Assembly: GCF_900141905.1 (NCBI RefSeq) | Contig: NZ_FQZF01000002.1 | Location: 248,001 to 312,000, forward strand | Origin: Muricoccus roseus | GTDB taxonomy: Bacteria > Pseudomonadota > Alphaproteobacteria > Acetobacterales > Acetobacteraceae | DNA length: 64,000 nucleotides | Reading direction: 5' to 3' | In this document: positions 9,548 through 16,723 of the stretch, piece after piece | How positions within the stretch are numbered: position 1 is the stretch's first letter | How the letters are laid out: every line of letters starts with the position of its first letter | The notes under the pieces: generated by a model | Told to the model about the DNA's origin: nothing | Seen by the model: the letters and a program-made list of their open reading frames with translations, nothing else | The model's database searches: none | Made by a program: the position numbers and the translations under genes

Positions 9548-10051
9548 ATGGCCCTCTTCTCCAAGCCCATCAAGACGCTCGACGACCTGTTCGTCCACAC
9601 CCTGCAGGACATCTATTACGCCGAGAACCGGATCACGAAGGCCCTGCCGAAGATGATCGACAAGGCGACCGATCCGCAGCTGAAGCAGGGCTTCGAGCTG
9701 CACCTGCAGGAGACGAAGAACCAGATCACGCGGCTGGAAAAGGTGTTCCAGATGCATGGCCAACCCGTGAAGGGCGTCACCTGCGCCGCCATGGACGGCA
9801 TCCTCGAGGAGGCCGAGGAGATCATGGGCGATGTGGGCGACCCAGAGGTGCTGGACGCCGCCATGCTCGCCGCCGCCCAGGCGGTGGAGCATTACGAGAT
9901 CACCCGTTACGGCACCCTCGTCGCCTTCGCCCGCCAGCTCGGCCGCGCCGACTGCGCCTCGGTGCTCGAGGAGAACCTCGCGGAGGAGAAGGCGACCGAC
10001 AAGAAGCTGACCATGCTCGCCGAGAGCAAGGTCAACCGTATGGCCGCCTGA
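9548..10051 (+). CDS. YciE/YciF-type ferritin-like protein (DUF892)
   Basis: The 167-residue cytosolic four-helix-bundle protein opens with KTLDDLFVHTLQDIYYAENR (about residues 8-27), the DUF892 signature. Carboxylates and histidines of a di-iron-like site recur along the helices (for example AVEHYEIT and NLAEEKATD). The start at 9548 is preceded by AGAAGG. YciE/YciF proteins are induced by osmotic or general stress; their chemistry is unknown. The gene stands alone, with a candidate EcfG promoter upstream and a strong hairpin terminator after it. Confidence 0.92.
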   Translation: MALFSKPIKTLDDLFVHTLQDIYYAENRITKALPKMIDKATDPQLKQGFELHLQETKNQITRLEKVFQMHGQPVKGVTCAAMDGILEEAEEIMGDVGDPEVLDAAMLAAAQAVEHYEITRYGTLVAFARQLGRADCASVLEENLAEEKATDKKLTMLAESKVNRMAA

Positions 10052-10093
10052 GGCGTTACCGACTCCGCCTCGGACGATCCACCAGGGGCAGGG

Positions 10094-10135
10094 AGCGCCG
10101 GCCTGTCATCCCTAAAAGGGATGCGGGCCGGCGCT
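10094..10135 (+). terminator. Two-tier perfect hairpin after the YciF-like gene
   Basis: AGCGCCGGCC (10094-10103) pairs with GGCCGGCGCT (10126-10135). Inside it ATCCCT (10108-10113) pairs with AGGGAT (10117-10122) around an AAA loop. The 3' flank is TCTCTGT. It sits between convergent genes and may serve both strands. Confidence 0.8.
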
Positions 10136-10141
10136 TCTCTG

Positions 10142-10465
10142 TCATGAGAGCCGCGCCATAAGCCTCGCCGCCAGCGCTGCGGCGTCGCCTCCCACCAAAA
10201 CCGTCTTCTCGCGGGATGCGGCACCGGCCGTGACGGAAAGCCGCGATGGCGGCAGGTCCAGCTCCTCAGCCAGCAGCGCGCAGATCGCGCGGTTGGCGCG
10301 CCCGTCCTCCGGCGCCTCGTTCACCGCCACCTTGATCCGCGGGCCGTCCGCCGCGGCGACCAGGCCCTGAAGCCCCGGCCGCCGGGCCCGGGGCTGCGCC
10401 TTCACCCGCAGTTCCAGCCCGCCTTCCACCGCCCGCCAGGCGGTGTCGCGCGGGGCGAGAGCCAT
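10142..10465 (-). CDS. DUF167 / YggU family protein
   Basis: The 107-residue protein starts at the ATG at 10465, which overlaps the stop of the upstream membrane-protein gene (ATGA). The family core is clear: LRVKAQPRARR, IKVAVNEAPEDGRANRAICA (residues about 44-63) and SVTAGAASREKTVLV. YggU/DUF167 proteins are small alpha/beta proteins without an assigned function, often encoded beside small YggT-like membrane proteins, which fits the neighbour here. Confidence 0.92.
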   Translation of the reverse strand: MALAPRDTAWRAVEGGLELRVKAQPRARRPGLQGLVAAADGPRIKVAVNEAPEDGRANRAICALLAEELDLPPSRLSVTAGAASREKTVLVGGDAAALAARLMARLS

Positions 10466-10848
10466 CAGGCCCGGGCGGCGGCGGTGGCCTGGCGGGCATT
10501 CGCCTCCACCCAGGCCCAGCCGCCCAGCGCGGCGCCGATCATCCCCCAGGTGGCGTTGAAGTTCAGCACCGCGATGACGCCCAGCGCCACGGCCGCGGCC
10601 CGGATGGCGAAGGGCGCGCCGATGAAGGCCCATACGCCCAGCGCCAGCGCCCCCGCGCCCCAGAGCTGCCAGTGCTGCAGCCAGAGCAGCACGGCGCGCG
10701 GCTGGCAGGCGAAGGGCGCCTCGGCGAGGTCGAGGCAGAGCGCGCCCATTTCACGCGGCTCCACCTGAAGGTGCCGGTAGGCCACCATCAGCCCGATGGC
10801 GGCGGCCACGGCCAGCAGGGCGAGGAGATCGCGCTTCGTCACGGTCAT
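10465..10848 (-). CDS. Small integral membrane protein of unknown function
   Basis: The 127-residue protein has about four hydrophobic helices: about 8-24, 52-64, 68-88 and 92-112. Two cysteines occur near the predicted periplasmic loop after helix 1 (LCLDLAEAPFACQP). I do not recognise a family; the two cysteines in a short loop could form a disulfide. It is translationally coupled to the YggU gene, arguing for an operon. Divergent from the S49 peptidase gene. Confidence 0.75.
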   Translation of the reverse strand: MTVTKRDLLALLAVAAAIGLMVAYRHLQVEPREMGALCLDLAEAPFACQPRAVLLWLQHWQLWGAGALALGVWAFIGAPFAIRAAAVALGVIAVLNFNATWGMIGAALGGWAWVEANARQATAAARA

Positions 10849-10916
10849 GCACGGGAATTCGCGCGATCGGACCTGTCATGCAAGCGGCATCATTGGGGCA
10901 GGTTCCGCCCGCCCAT

Positions 10917-10975
10917 GCCTTGAACTGGCGGGCCTTGAACTGGCGGGCCTTGAACCGGCGGCCTTGAACCGGCGG
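10917..10975. repeat. Four-copy 15-base tandem repeat upstream of the S49 peptidase
   Basis: GCCTTGAACTGGCGG occurs at 10917-10931 and 10932-10946. A 14-base variant GCCTTGAACCGGCG follows at 10947-10960, and GCCTTGAACCGGCGG at 10961-10975. The array ends 22 bases before the S49 start codon, inside the shared intergenic region. Confidence 0.9.
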
Positions 10976-10997
10976 GGCGGCGCGCGACCTGTGCGGG

Positions 10998-11828
10998 ATG
11001 AACCTGCCCTTCCTCGACCGCACTCCCCGTGTCGCCGTCGTTCGCCTGCAGGGGGTGATCGCCCCGCGCGCCAACGGCCTCGCCGGCCCGACCCTCGCCG
11101 CCGCCGCGCTGGATCCCGTGCTGGAGCGTGCCTTCGGCCTCAAGCGCCTCGCGGGGGTCATGCTGGCGATCAATTCGCCCGGCGGGTCGCCGGCGCAATC
11201 CTCGCTCATCGCCGCGCGCATCCGCCAGCTGGCGGAGAAGAAGAAGGTGCCCGTCATCGCCTGCGTGGAGGATGCGGCGGCCTCGGGCGGCTACTGGCTG
11301 GCCTGCGCGGCGGACGAGATCATCGCGGACCCGACCAGCATCATCGGCTCCATCGGCGTCATCTCCGCCGGCTTTGGCTTCGAGGAGGCGATCGCGCGGC
11401 TCGGCATCGAGCGCCGCCTCGTCACGGCGGGGGAGGACAAGTCCTTCCTGGACCCGTTCCGCCCCGCCGACCCCGCCCAGCAGGAGCGGCTGCGCGCGCT
11501 GATGGAGGGGCTGCACCGCGAGTTCATCGGATGGGTCGAATCGCGCCGGGGTAGCCGCCTGCGGCCGAATGCCGAGCCGCTTTTCACCGGCCGCTTCTGG
11601 ACCGGCCGGCGCGCCCTGGAACTCGGCCTGGTGGATGGGCTGGGCGACCTGCGGGGCGAGGTGACCCGGCGTTTCGGGGAGAAGGCACGCATCATCCCCC
11701 TTGGGGCGCGCCGCCCACGCCTGCCCTGGCGGCTGCTCTCCGGTGTGTCCCTCGACCCGGCGGCGGTGGTGGACGGGGCGCTGACGGCCGTGGAAGCGCG
11801 CGCGGCCTGGAACCGGATCGGCCTCTGA
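10998..11828 (+). CDS. S49 family peptidase (SppA-like)
   Basis: The 276-residue S49 serine protease has LAINSPGGSPAQS (about 57-69), the nucleophile region AAASGGYWLAC with Ser96, and Lys148 in AGEDKSFLDPF. The 52-residue Ser-Lys spacing equals that of the Ser/Lys dyad in Bacillus SppA. No signal peptide or membrane helix is visible, so it is probably cytosolic. The family clears signal peptides or acts in stress proteolysis; the target here is unknown. There is no strong Shine-Dalgarno before the ATG. Confidence 0.92.
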   Translation: MNLPFLDRTPRVAVVRLQGVIAPRANGLAGPTLAAAALDPVLERAFGLKRLAGVMLAINSPGGSPAQSSLIAARIRQLAEKKKVPVIACVEDAAASGGYWLACAADEIIADPTSIIGSIGVISAGFGFEEAIARLGIERRLVTAGEDKSFLDPFRPADPAQQERLRALMEGLHREFIGWVESRRGSRLRPNAEPLFTGRFWTGRRALELGLVDGLGDLRGEVTRRFGEKARIIPLGARRPRLPWRLLSGVSLDPAAVVDGALTAVEARAAWNRIGL

Positions 11829-11866
11829 TGGGCCAACGGAGCACTCGTCCCGGCGTTGGACTCGCC

Positions 11867-11884
11867 GGGCGGGCAGGCCCGCCC
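11867..11884 (+). terminator. Hairpin after the S49 peptidase gene
   Basis: GGGCGGG (11867-11873) pairs with CCCGCCC (11878-11884) across a four-base loop. There is no T-tract, so this is a weak or pausing-type terminator at best. Confidence 0.45.
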
Positions 11885-11905
11885 ATGACCTGAATGGAGG
11901 CGCAG

Positions 11906-12100
11906 ATGACCACCGAGAAGAAGGGGGGCGAACCCAAGCCCCGCGACCCCATGATCAACCAGACCGCCCAGACCGGGAACCCGCTGAGCAACCAGACCTC
12001 CAAGACCGGGAACCAGCTGGACTACGAGCCCGGGCAGCCCGTGCGGGAGTCGAACGACCCCGAGGGCCATGCGGGGAACCAGGGTCCGCAAGGCGCCTGA
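11906..12100 (+). CDS. Small disordered hydrophilic protein (64 aa)
   Basis: The start at 11906 is set by GGAGG at 11896-11900, five bases upstream. The 64-residue product is Gln/Asn/Gly/Pro-rich with imperfect repeats (NQTAQTGN, NQTSKTGN, GNQGPQG) and no cysteine or hydrophobic core. It is predicted to be intrinsically disordered and soluble. It resembles small stress-type hydrophilic proteins in composition only; I do not recognise a family. A good ribosome site argues that it is translated. Confidence 0.65.
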   Translation: MTTEKKGGEPKPRDPMINQTAQTGNPLSNQTSKTGNQLDYEPGQPVRESNDPEGHAGNQGPQGA

Positions 12101-12181
12101 CGCACCCCTTCCGCCCCGCGGCCTTGCTCCCTCCCGGCGGCTCGGCCATGCCTGCGCCCCTATGGCGAGGGGGAGCAGCGC

Positions 12182-13033
12182 ATGCGGGTGGTCCGCGATC
12201 TGGCGGCATTGCGGGAGGCCACCGCTGGCCTGCGCGCGGGCGGGCGGGGGCTGGGTTTCGTCCCCACCATGGGCGCGCTGCACCGGGGCCACCTGGAGCT
12301 GGTGCGGGAGGCTCGCCGGCAGGCGGGGGGCGTCGCCGTCTCGATCTTCGTCAACCCGCTGCAGTTCGGACCCAATGAGGACCTGGCCCGTTACCCACGG
12401 GATGAGGCCGGTGACCTGGAGAAGCTGCGCGGGGCGGGTTGCGACCTCGTCTGGCTGCCGCCGGTGGAGGTCATGTACCCGCCCGGCGCCGCGACGGTGA
12501 TCGAGGTGGACGGGCCTTCGAAGGGCTTCGAGGGCACCGCGCGCCCGGGCCATTTCCGTGGCGTGGCGACCGTCTGCGCGAAGCTGTTCCACCAGACTGG
12601 CGCCGACGTCGCGGTGTTCGGGGAGAAGGACTGGCAGCAGCTGCAGGTGGTCCGCCGCATGGTGGCGGACCTGGACCTGCCGCTCCGCGTCATCGGCCTT
12701 CCGACGGTGCGGGAGGAGGATGGGCTTGCCTTTTCCTCGCGGAACGCGCGGCTGGCCCCGGCCCAGCGTGCGCTGGCGCCCATGCTCGCGCGGGAGATGC
12801 GCGCGGCCATCGCCGCCATGGAGGCGGGGGCGGAGCCCGGGACCGTGCTGGCGGAGTCCACCGGCCGCCTGCGCCAGGCTGGCTTCACCCCGGATTACCT
12901 CGCGCTGGTAGAGCCCGAGACCCTGCGCCCCTGGCCGGCCGGCGCCACGGGCCAGGCGCGGCTGCTGGCCGCCGCCGGGCTGGGCGATGTGCGCCTGCTG
13001 GACAACATGCCGGCCGAACTGCCGGTGCGCTGA
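12182..13033 (+). CDS. panC: Pantothenate synthetase
   Basis: The 283-residue enzyme of coenzyme A synthesis joins pantoate and beta-alanine using ATP through a pantoyl-adenylate. It shows the class I-synthetase-like HIGH motif in PTMGALHRGHLELV (about 28-41), VSIFVNPLQFGPNEDL (about 53-68), ATVCAKLFHQ, GEKDWQQLQVVR and the SSRN loop. All expected motifs are intact and the length is normal. panB and panD are not in the window. Confidence 0.97.
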   Translation: MRVVRDLAALREATAGLRAGGRGLGFVPTMGALHRGHLELVREARRQAGGVAVSIFVNPLQFGPNEDLARYPRDEAGDLEKLRGAGCDLVWLPPVEVMYPPGAATVIEVDGPSKGFEGTARPGHFRGVATVCAKLFHQTGADVAVFGEKDWQQLQVVRRMVADLDLPLRVIGLPTVREEDGLAFSSRNARLAPAQRALAPMLAREMRAAIAAMEAGAEPGTVLAESTGRLRQAGFTPDYLALVEPETLRPWPAGATGQARLLAAAGLGDVRLLDNMPAELPVR

Positions 13034-13045
13034 GGCGCCGGCGCT

Positions 13046-13465
13046 TCAGTGATGCGCATGGCCGCAGAGGCCATGGTCGGCCAGCACCTGGATCACGCGG
13101 CAGTCGCCGACCTTTCCATGTGCCCCGCATTCGGTCATCCGGCTGATCTCCCCGCGCAGGGCGGTCAGCCGGGCGATGCGGTCGTCGATCTCGGCCAGAT
13201 GGGCCCGGGCGATGCCATCCACCTCGGCGCAGGGGCGTTCCGGCTGGTCGGCCATGGCGAGGAGCTGGCGGATGACCTCCACCTCGAAGCCGAGGTCCCG
13301 CGCATGGCGGATGAATCGCAGGCGGCGCACCGCTTCCTGCCCATAGAGGCGCCGGTTGCTCCCGGTGCGCGGCGCCTCGGGCAGGAGGCCCACGGTCTCA
13401 TAGTAACGGATGGTGGGCACCTTCACGCCCGTGAGGCGGGAGAGGCCCCCGATCGGCAGCTCCAT
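13046..13465 (-). CDS. MerR family metal-responsive regulator (ZntR/CadR/PbrR type)
   Basis: The 139-residue MerR protein has HTH residues 5-25 (IGGLSRLTGVKVPTIRYYET) and VGLLPEAPRT after it. The long dimerisation helix follows, then a metal-binding C-terminus. Cysteines fall at 79 (RPCAEVD), 113, 123 and 134, with a terminal GHAHH. Cys79 is the conserved metal ligand of ZntR/CadR/PbrR proteins. It is divergent from the P1B-ATPase gene, with its operator between them, so it very likely activates that pump in response to Zn, Cd or Pb. Confidence 0.93.
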   Translation of the reverse strand: MELPIGGLSRLTGVKVPTIRYYETVGLLPEAPRTGSNRRLYGQEAVRRLRFIRHARDLGFEVEVIRQLLAMADQPERPCAEVDGIARAHLAEIDDRIARLTALRGEISRMTECGAHGKVGDCRVIQVLADHGLCGHAHH

Positions 13466-13480
13466 GGTGAAATTCCCCGC

Positions 13481-13511
13481 TTGATCCTCTAGTCGCTGGA
13501 GGATGTAGGGA
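13481..13511 (+). promoter_or_regulatory. MerR-type operator/promoter of the P1B-ATPase gene
   Basis: ATCCTCTAG (13484-13492), TCG, CTGGAGGAT (13496-13504) form a near-perfect dyad with one mismatch. A -35-like TTGATC (13481-13486) and a -10-like TAGGGA (13506-13511) flank it with a 19-base spacer, the over-long spacing that MerR activators correct. Transcription would begin near 13517-13519, just before the ATG at 13520. Confidence 0.85.
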
Positions 13512-13519
13512 CGGGGGCC

Positions 13520-15799
13520 ATGACAGCAAAGGCACCCGCGATGTCCGAGGCCCAGAGCACCACCCGCTACCGCGTGGAGGGCATGGATTGCGCCGGCTGC
13601 GCGACGCGCATCTCCAATGCGGTGAAGCGCGTGCCGGGGGTGGAGGATGTCTCGGTTTCGGTTGCCGCCGGCACGATGACGGTGCGCCATCAAGCCTCCC
13701 CGGATGTCGGGGACGCGGTGCTGCGGCAGCTTGGCGCGCTGGGCGGTTACACGGCCACTCCGCTGGCTCCGCGCAATGCGCCGACGCCGCCGGCCGCCCC
13801 GGCCTGCTGCGCGCATGACCATCACGACCATGCGGCACACGACCATGGCGATGGGCACCACCATGGGCACGCCACGAGCCGGGAGGGGGCCGGGGCCGGC
13901 GGCCTGCATGGCCATGCCCACGACCACGGTTCGAGCACAGGCCCCTGGTGGCGCAGCCCGCGCGGCATGCTGACCATTGCCTGCGGCCTCGCACTCGGCG
14001 CTGCCTATCTGCTGGGGCAGCTGCAGCCGACCCTGGGGCACTGGGCCTTCACCGCCGCCATGCTGGTCGGGCTGGTGCCGATCGCCCGCCGCGCCTTCGT
14101 CTCGGCTCGGCTCGGCACCCCCTTCTCCATCGAGATGCTCATGGTGATCGCCGCCGTGGGCGCCACCATCATCGGCGCCACCGAGGAGGCGGCGACTGTC
14201 GTGCTGCTCTTCCTCATCGGGGAGCTGCTGGAAGGCGTTGCCGCCGGGCGGGCCAGGGCCAGCATCCAGGCCCTGACCGGGCTCGTGCCCGCCACGGCCC
14301 TGCTCGAGCACGAGGGACGCACCACCGAGGTGCAGGCCGCCACCCTCGCCGTGGGCAGCACCATCCTCATCCGCCCTGGCGACCGGATCGCGGCCGATGG
14401 CGAGATCCTGGAGGGCGAGAGCGCGATCGACGAGGCGCCCGTCACGGGGGAGAGCACGCCCCGGCGGAAGGGGCGGGGGGAAGCGGTCTTCGCCGGCACC
14501 GTGAATGGCGACGGCGTGCTCCGCCTGCGCGTCACCGCCGCCGCCGAGGACAACACCATCGCCCGCGTGGTGCGGCTGGTGGAGGAGGCGCAGGAGAGCA
14601 AGGCCCCGACCGAGCGCTTCATCGACCGATTCTCCCGCTATTACACCCCGGCCGTGCTGGCGGTGGGCGCGCTGGTGGCCGTGCTGCCCCCTCTGCTCCT
14701 GGGCGGGTCCTGGGGCGAATGGGTCTATAAGGGCCTCGCCATCCTCCTGATCGGCTGCCCCTGCGCGCTGGTGATCTCCACCCCGGCCGCCATCGCGGCC
14801 GGGCTTTCCGCCGGGGCGCGGCGGGGGCTGCTAATGAAGGGCGGCGCGGTGCTGGAGGGGCTGGGGCGGATCGACTCCATCGCGCTCGATAAGACCGGCA
14901 CCCTGACCGAGGGGCGCCCGCGCGTGACCGACCTGCTGCCCGTGGAGGGGGATGCCCGCGCGCTCCTCTCGCGCGCCGCCTCGCTTGAGACGGGGTCGAG
15001 CCATCCGCTCGCCCTCGCCATCCTTGCCCGGGCGGCGGCGGAAGGCGTGGAAGTGCCCTCGGCCACCGGGGCCGTCGCCCTCGGCGGCAAGGGCGTGAGC
15101 GGCCAGGTGGCGGGGGAGGGACTCTTCCTGGGCTCACCCGCCGCGGCGGCCGAGCGAACCGCCATCCCGCCGGAATGGACCGCACGCATCGGCGCGCTGA
15201 ACGGCGAGGGCAAGTCCGTCTCCGTCCTCCTCGTGGAGAATCGGCTGGCCGGGATCATCGCCATGCGCGACGAGCCGCGCGCTGATGCGAAGGCGGGGCT
15301 TGACGCGCTGAAGGCCGCGGGCGTGCGCCCGGTGATGCTGACCGGCGACAACCGGCCCACGGCGGCCGGGATCGGCGAGGCGCTGGGCCTGCCCGTCCAT
15401 GCGGAGCTGCTGCCGCAGGACAAGCAGCGGATCGTGCGGGAGATGCAGGGCCAGGGGCGGCGCGTGGCCAAGGTGGGGGACGGCATCAATGACGCCCCGG
15501 CGCTGGCCGCCGCCGATATCGGCATCGCGATGGGCGGCGGCACGGATGTGGCGCTGGAGACGGCGGATGCAGCCGTGCTGCACGGGCGGGTGATGGACCT
15601 CTCCCGCATGGTCGCCCTTTCGCGCCGGACCATGGGGAACATCCGCCAGAACATCACCATCGCCCTGGGCCTCAAGGCGGTGTTCCTGGTGACGACGATC
15701 CTCGGCGTGACCGGGCTGTGGCCCGCCATCCTCGCGGATACCGGGGCGACGGTGCTGGTGACGGCCAATGCGATGCGGCTGCTGCGGGTGCGGGACTGA
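13520..15799 (+). CDS. zntA: Heavy-metal P1B-type ATPase (Zn/Cd/Pb exporter)
   Basis: The 759-residue pump has an N-terminal HMA domain with GMDCAGC (Cys24, Cys27) and a long His-rich linker (about residues 94-140, many HDHH/HGHA units). The P-type core follows: the CPC metal motif at Cys413-Pro-Cys415, phosphorylated Asp457 in DKTGT, and GDGINDAPAL. CPC plus a His-rich linker fits Zn2+/Cd2+/Pb2+ export from the cytosol. Because the predicted transcript would start at about 13518, either the mRNA is leaderless from 13520 or translation begins at the ATG at 13541, which follows AAAGG. The second start removes only seven residues ahead of the HMA domain. Confidence 0.95.
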   Translation: MTAKAPAMSEAQSTTRYRVEGMDCAGCATRISNAVKRVPGVEDVSVSVAAGTMTVRHQASPDVGDAVLRQLGALGGYTATPLAPRNAPTPPAAPACCAHDHHDHAAHDHGDGHHHGHATSREGAGAGGLHGHAHDHGSSTGPWWRSPRGMLTIACGLALGAAYLLGQLQPTLGHWAFTAAMLVGLVPIARRAFVSARLGTPFSIEMLMVIAAVGATIIGATEEAATVVLLFLIGELLEGVAAGRARASIQALTGLVPATALLEHEGRTTEVQAATLAVGSTILIRPGDRIAADGEILEGESAIDEAPVTGESTPRRKGRGEAVFAGTVNGDGVLRLRVTAAAEDNTIARVVRLVEEAQESKAPTERFIDRFSRYYTPAVLAVGALVAVLPPLLLGGSWGEWVYKGLAILLIGCPCALVISTPAAIAAGLSAGARRGLLMKGGAVLEGLGRIDSIALDKTGTLTEGRPRVTDLLPVEGDARALLSRAASLETGSSHPLALAILARAAAEGVEVPSATGAVALGGKGVSGQVAGEGLFLGSPAAAAERTAIPPEWTARIGALNGEGKSVSVLLVENRLAGIIAMRDEPRADAKAGLDALKAAGVRPVMLTGDNRPTAAGIGEALGLPVHAELLPQDKQRIVREMQGQGRRVAKVGDGINDAPALAAADIGIAMGGGTDVALETADAAVLHGRVMDLSRMVALSRRTMGNIRQNITIALGLKAVFLVTTILGVTGLWPAILADTGATVLVTANAMRLLRVRD

Positions 15800-15859
15800 G
15801 GCGCTCCCGCGCCCGGCCGCCTTCCTCGCGGGCCCCTGCCGCCCTATACCGGCCGCGCC

Positions 15860-16723
15860 ATGAGCACCACGCCCCTCCCGTTCCAGGACATGATCCTGGC
15901 GCTCCACGCCTTCTGGTCCAGGCAGGGCTGCGCCATCCTGCAGCCCTATGACATGGAAATGGGGGCAGGCACCTTCCATCCGGCCACCACGCTGCGCGCG
16001 CTGGGCCCCAAGCCCTGGCGGGCCGCCTATGTCCAGCCCAGCCGTCGCCCGACCGATGGCCGCTACGGCAAGAACCCCAATCGCTTGGGCGCCTACTACC
16101 AGTACCAGGTCATCATGAAGCCGAGCCCGCCCGATCCGCAGTCCCTGCTGATCGAGAGCTACCGGGCCATCGGCATCGACCCGATGCTCCATGACATCCG
16201 CTTCGTGGAGGATGACTGGGAGAGCCCGACGCTGGGCGCCTGGGGCCTGGGCTGGGAGGTATGGTGCGACGGGATGGAGGTGACGCAGTTCACCTATTTC
16301 CAGCAGGTCGGCGGCATTCCCTGCGCGGTGCCGTCCTGCGAGCTGACCTATGGTCTCGAGCGCCTGGCCATGTACATCCAGGGCGTGGAGAACGTGTACG
16401 ACCTGGCCTTCAATTCGGCTGGCCTGACCTATGGCGACGTGTTCCTGCGGAACGAGCGCGAGTTCAGCGCCTATTCCTTCGAGCACGCGAACATCCCCGC
16501 GCTGTTCCGCCACTTCGCCGAGGCGGAGGAGGAGTGCAACGCCCTTTGCGACGCGAATCTTGCGCTGCCCGCCTATGACCAGTGCATCAAGGCCAGCCAC
16601 AGCTTCAACCTGCTGGATGCGCGCGGCGCGATCAGCGTGACGGAGCGGGCCGCCTATATCGGCCGCGTCCGCGCCCTGGCGAAACGGTGCTGCGAAGGCT
16701 GGCTGGCGGGGGAGACGGCCTGA
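15860..16723 (+). CDS. glyQ: Glycyl-tRNA synthetase alpha subunit
   Basis: The 287-residue class II catalytic chain of the bacterial (alpha-beta)2 enzyme begins with [20 protein letters not shown]. It contains the motif-2 region [28 protein letters not shown], here split across about residues 47-77, and motif 3 in [11 protein letters not shown]. It charges tRNA-Gly with glyS. Its stop overlaps the glyS start (TGATG), so the two chains are coupled. Confidence 0.98.
   Translation: MSTTPLPFQDMILALHAFWSRQGCAILQPYDMEMGAGTFHPATTLRALGPKPWRAAYVQPSRRPTDGRYGKNPNRLGAYYQYQVIMKPSPPDPQSLLIESYRAIGIDPMLHDIRFVEDDWESPTLGAWGLGWEVWCDGMEVTQFTYFQQVGGIPCAVPSCELTYGLERLAMYIQGVENVYDLAFNSAGLTYGDVFLRNEREFSAYSFEHANIPALFRHFAEAEEECNALCDANLALPAYDQCIKASHSFNLLDARGAISVTERAAYIGRVRALAKRCCEGWLAGETA

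Noticed and set aside
10917-10975. CRISPR-like repeat
   Set aside because: The units are head-to-tail with no spacers; a simple tandem repeat.
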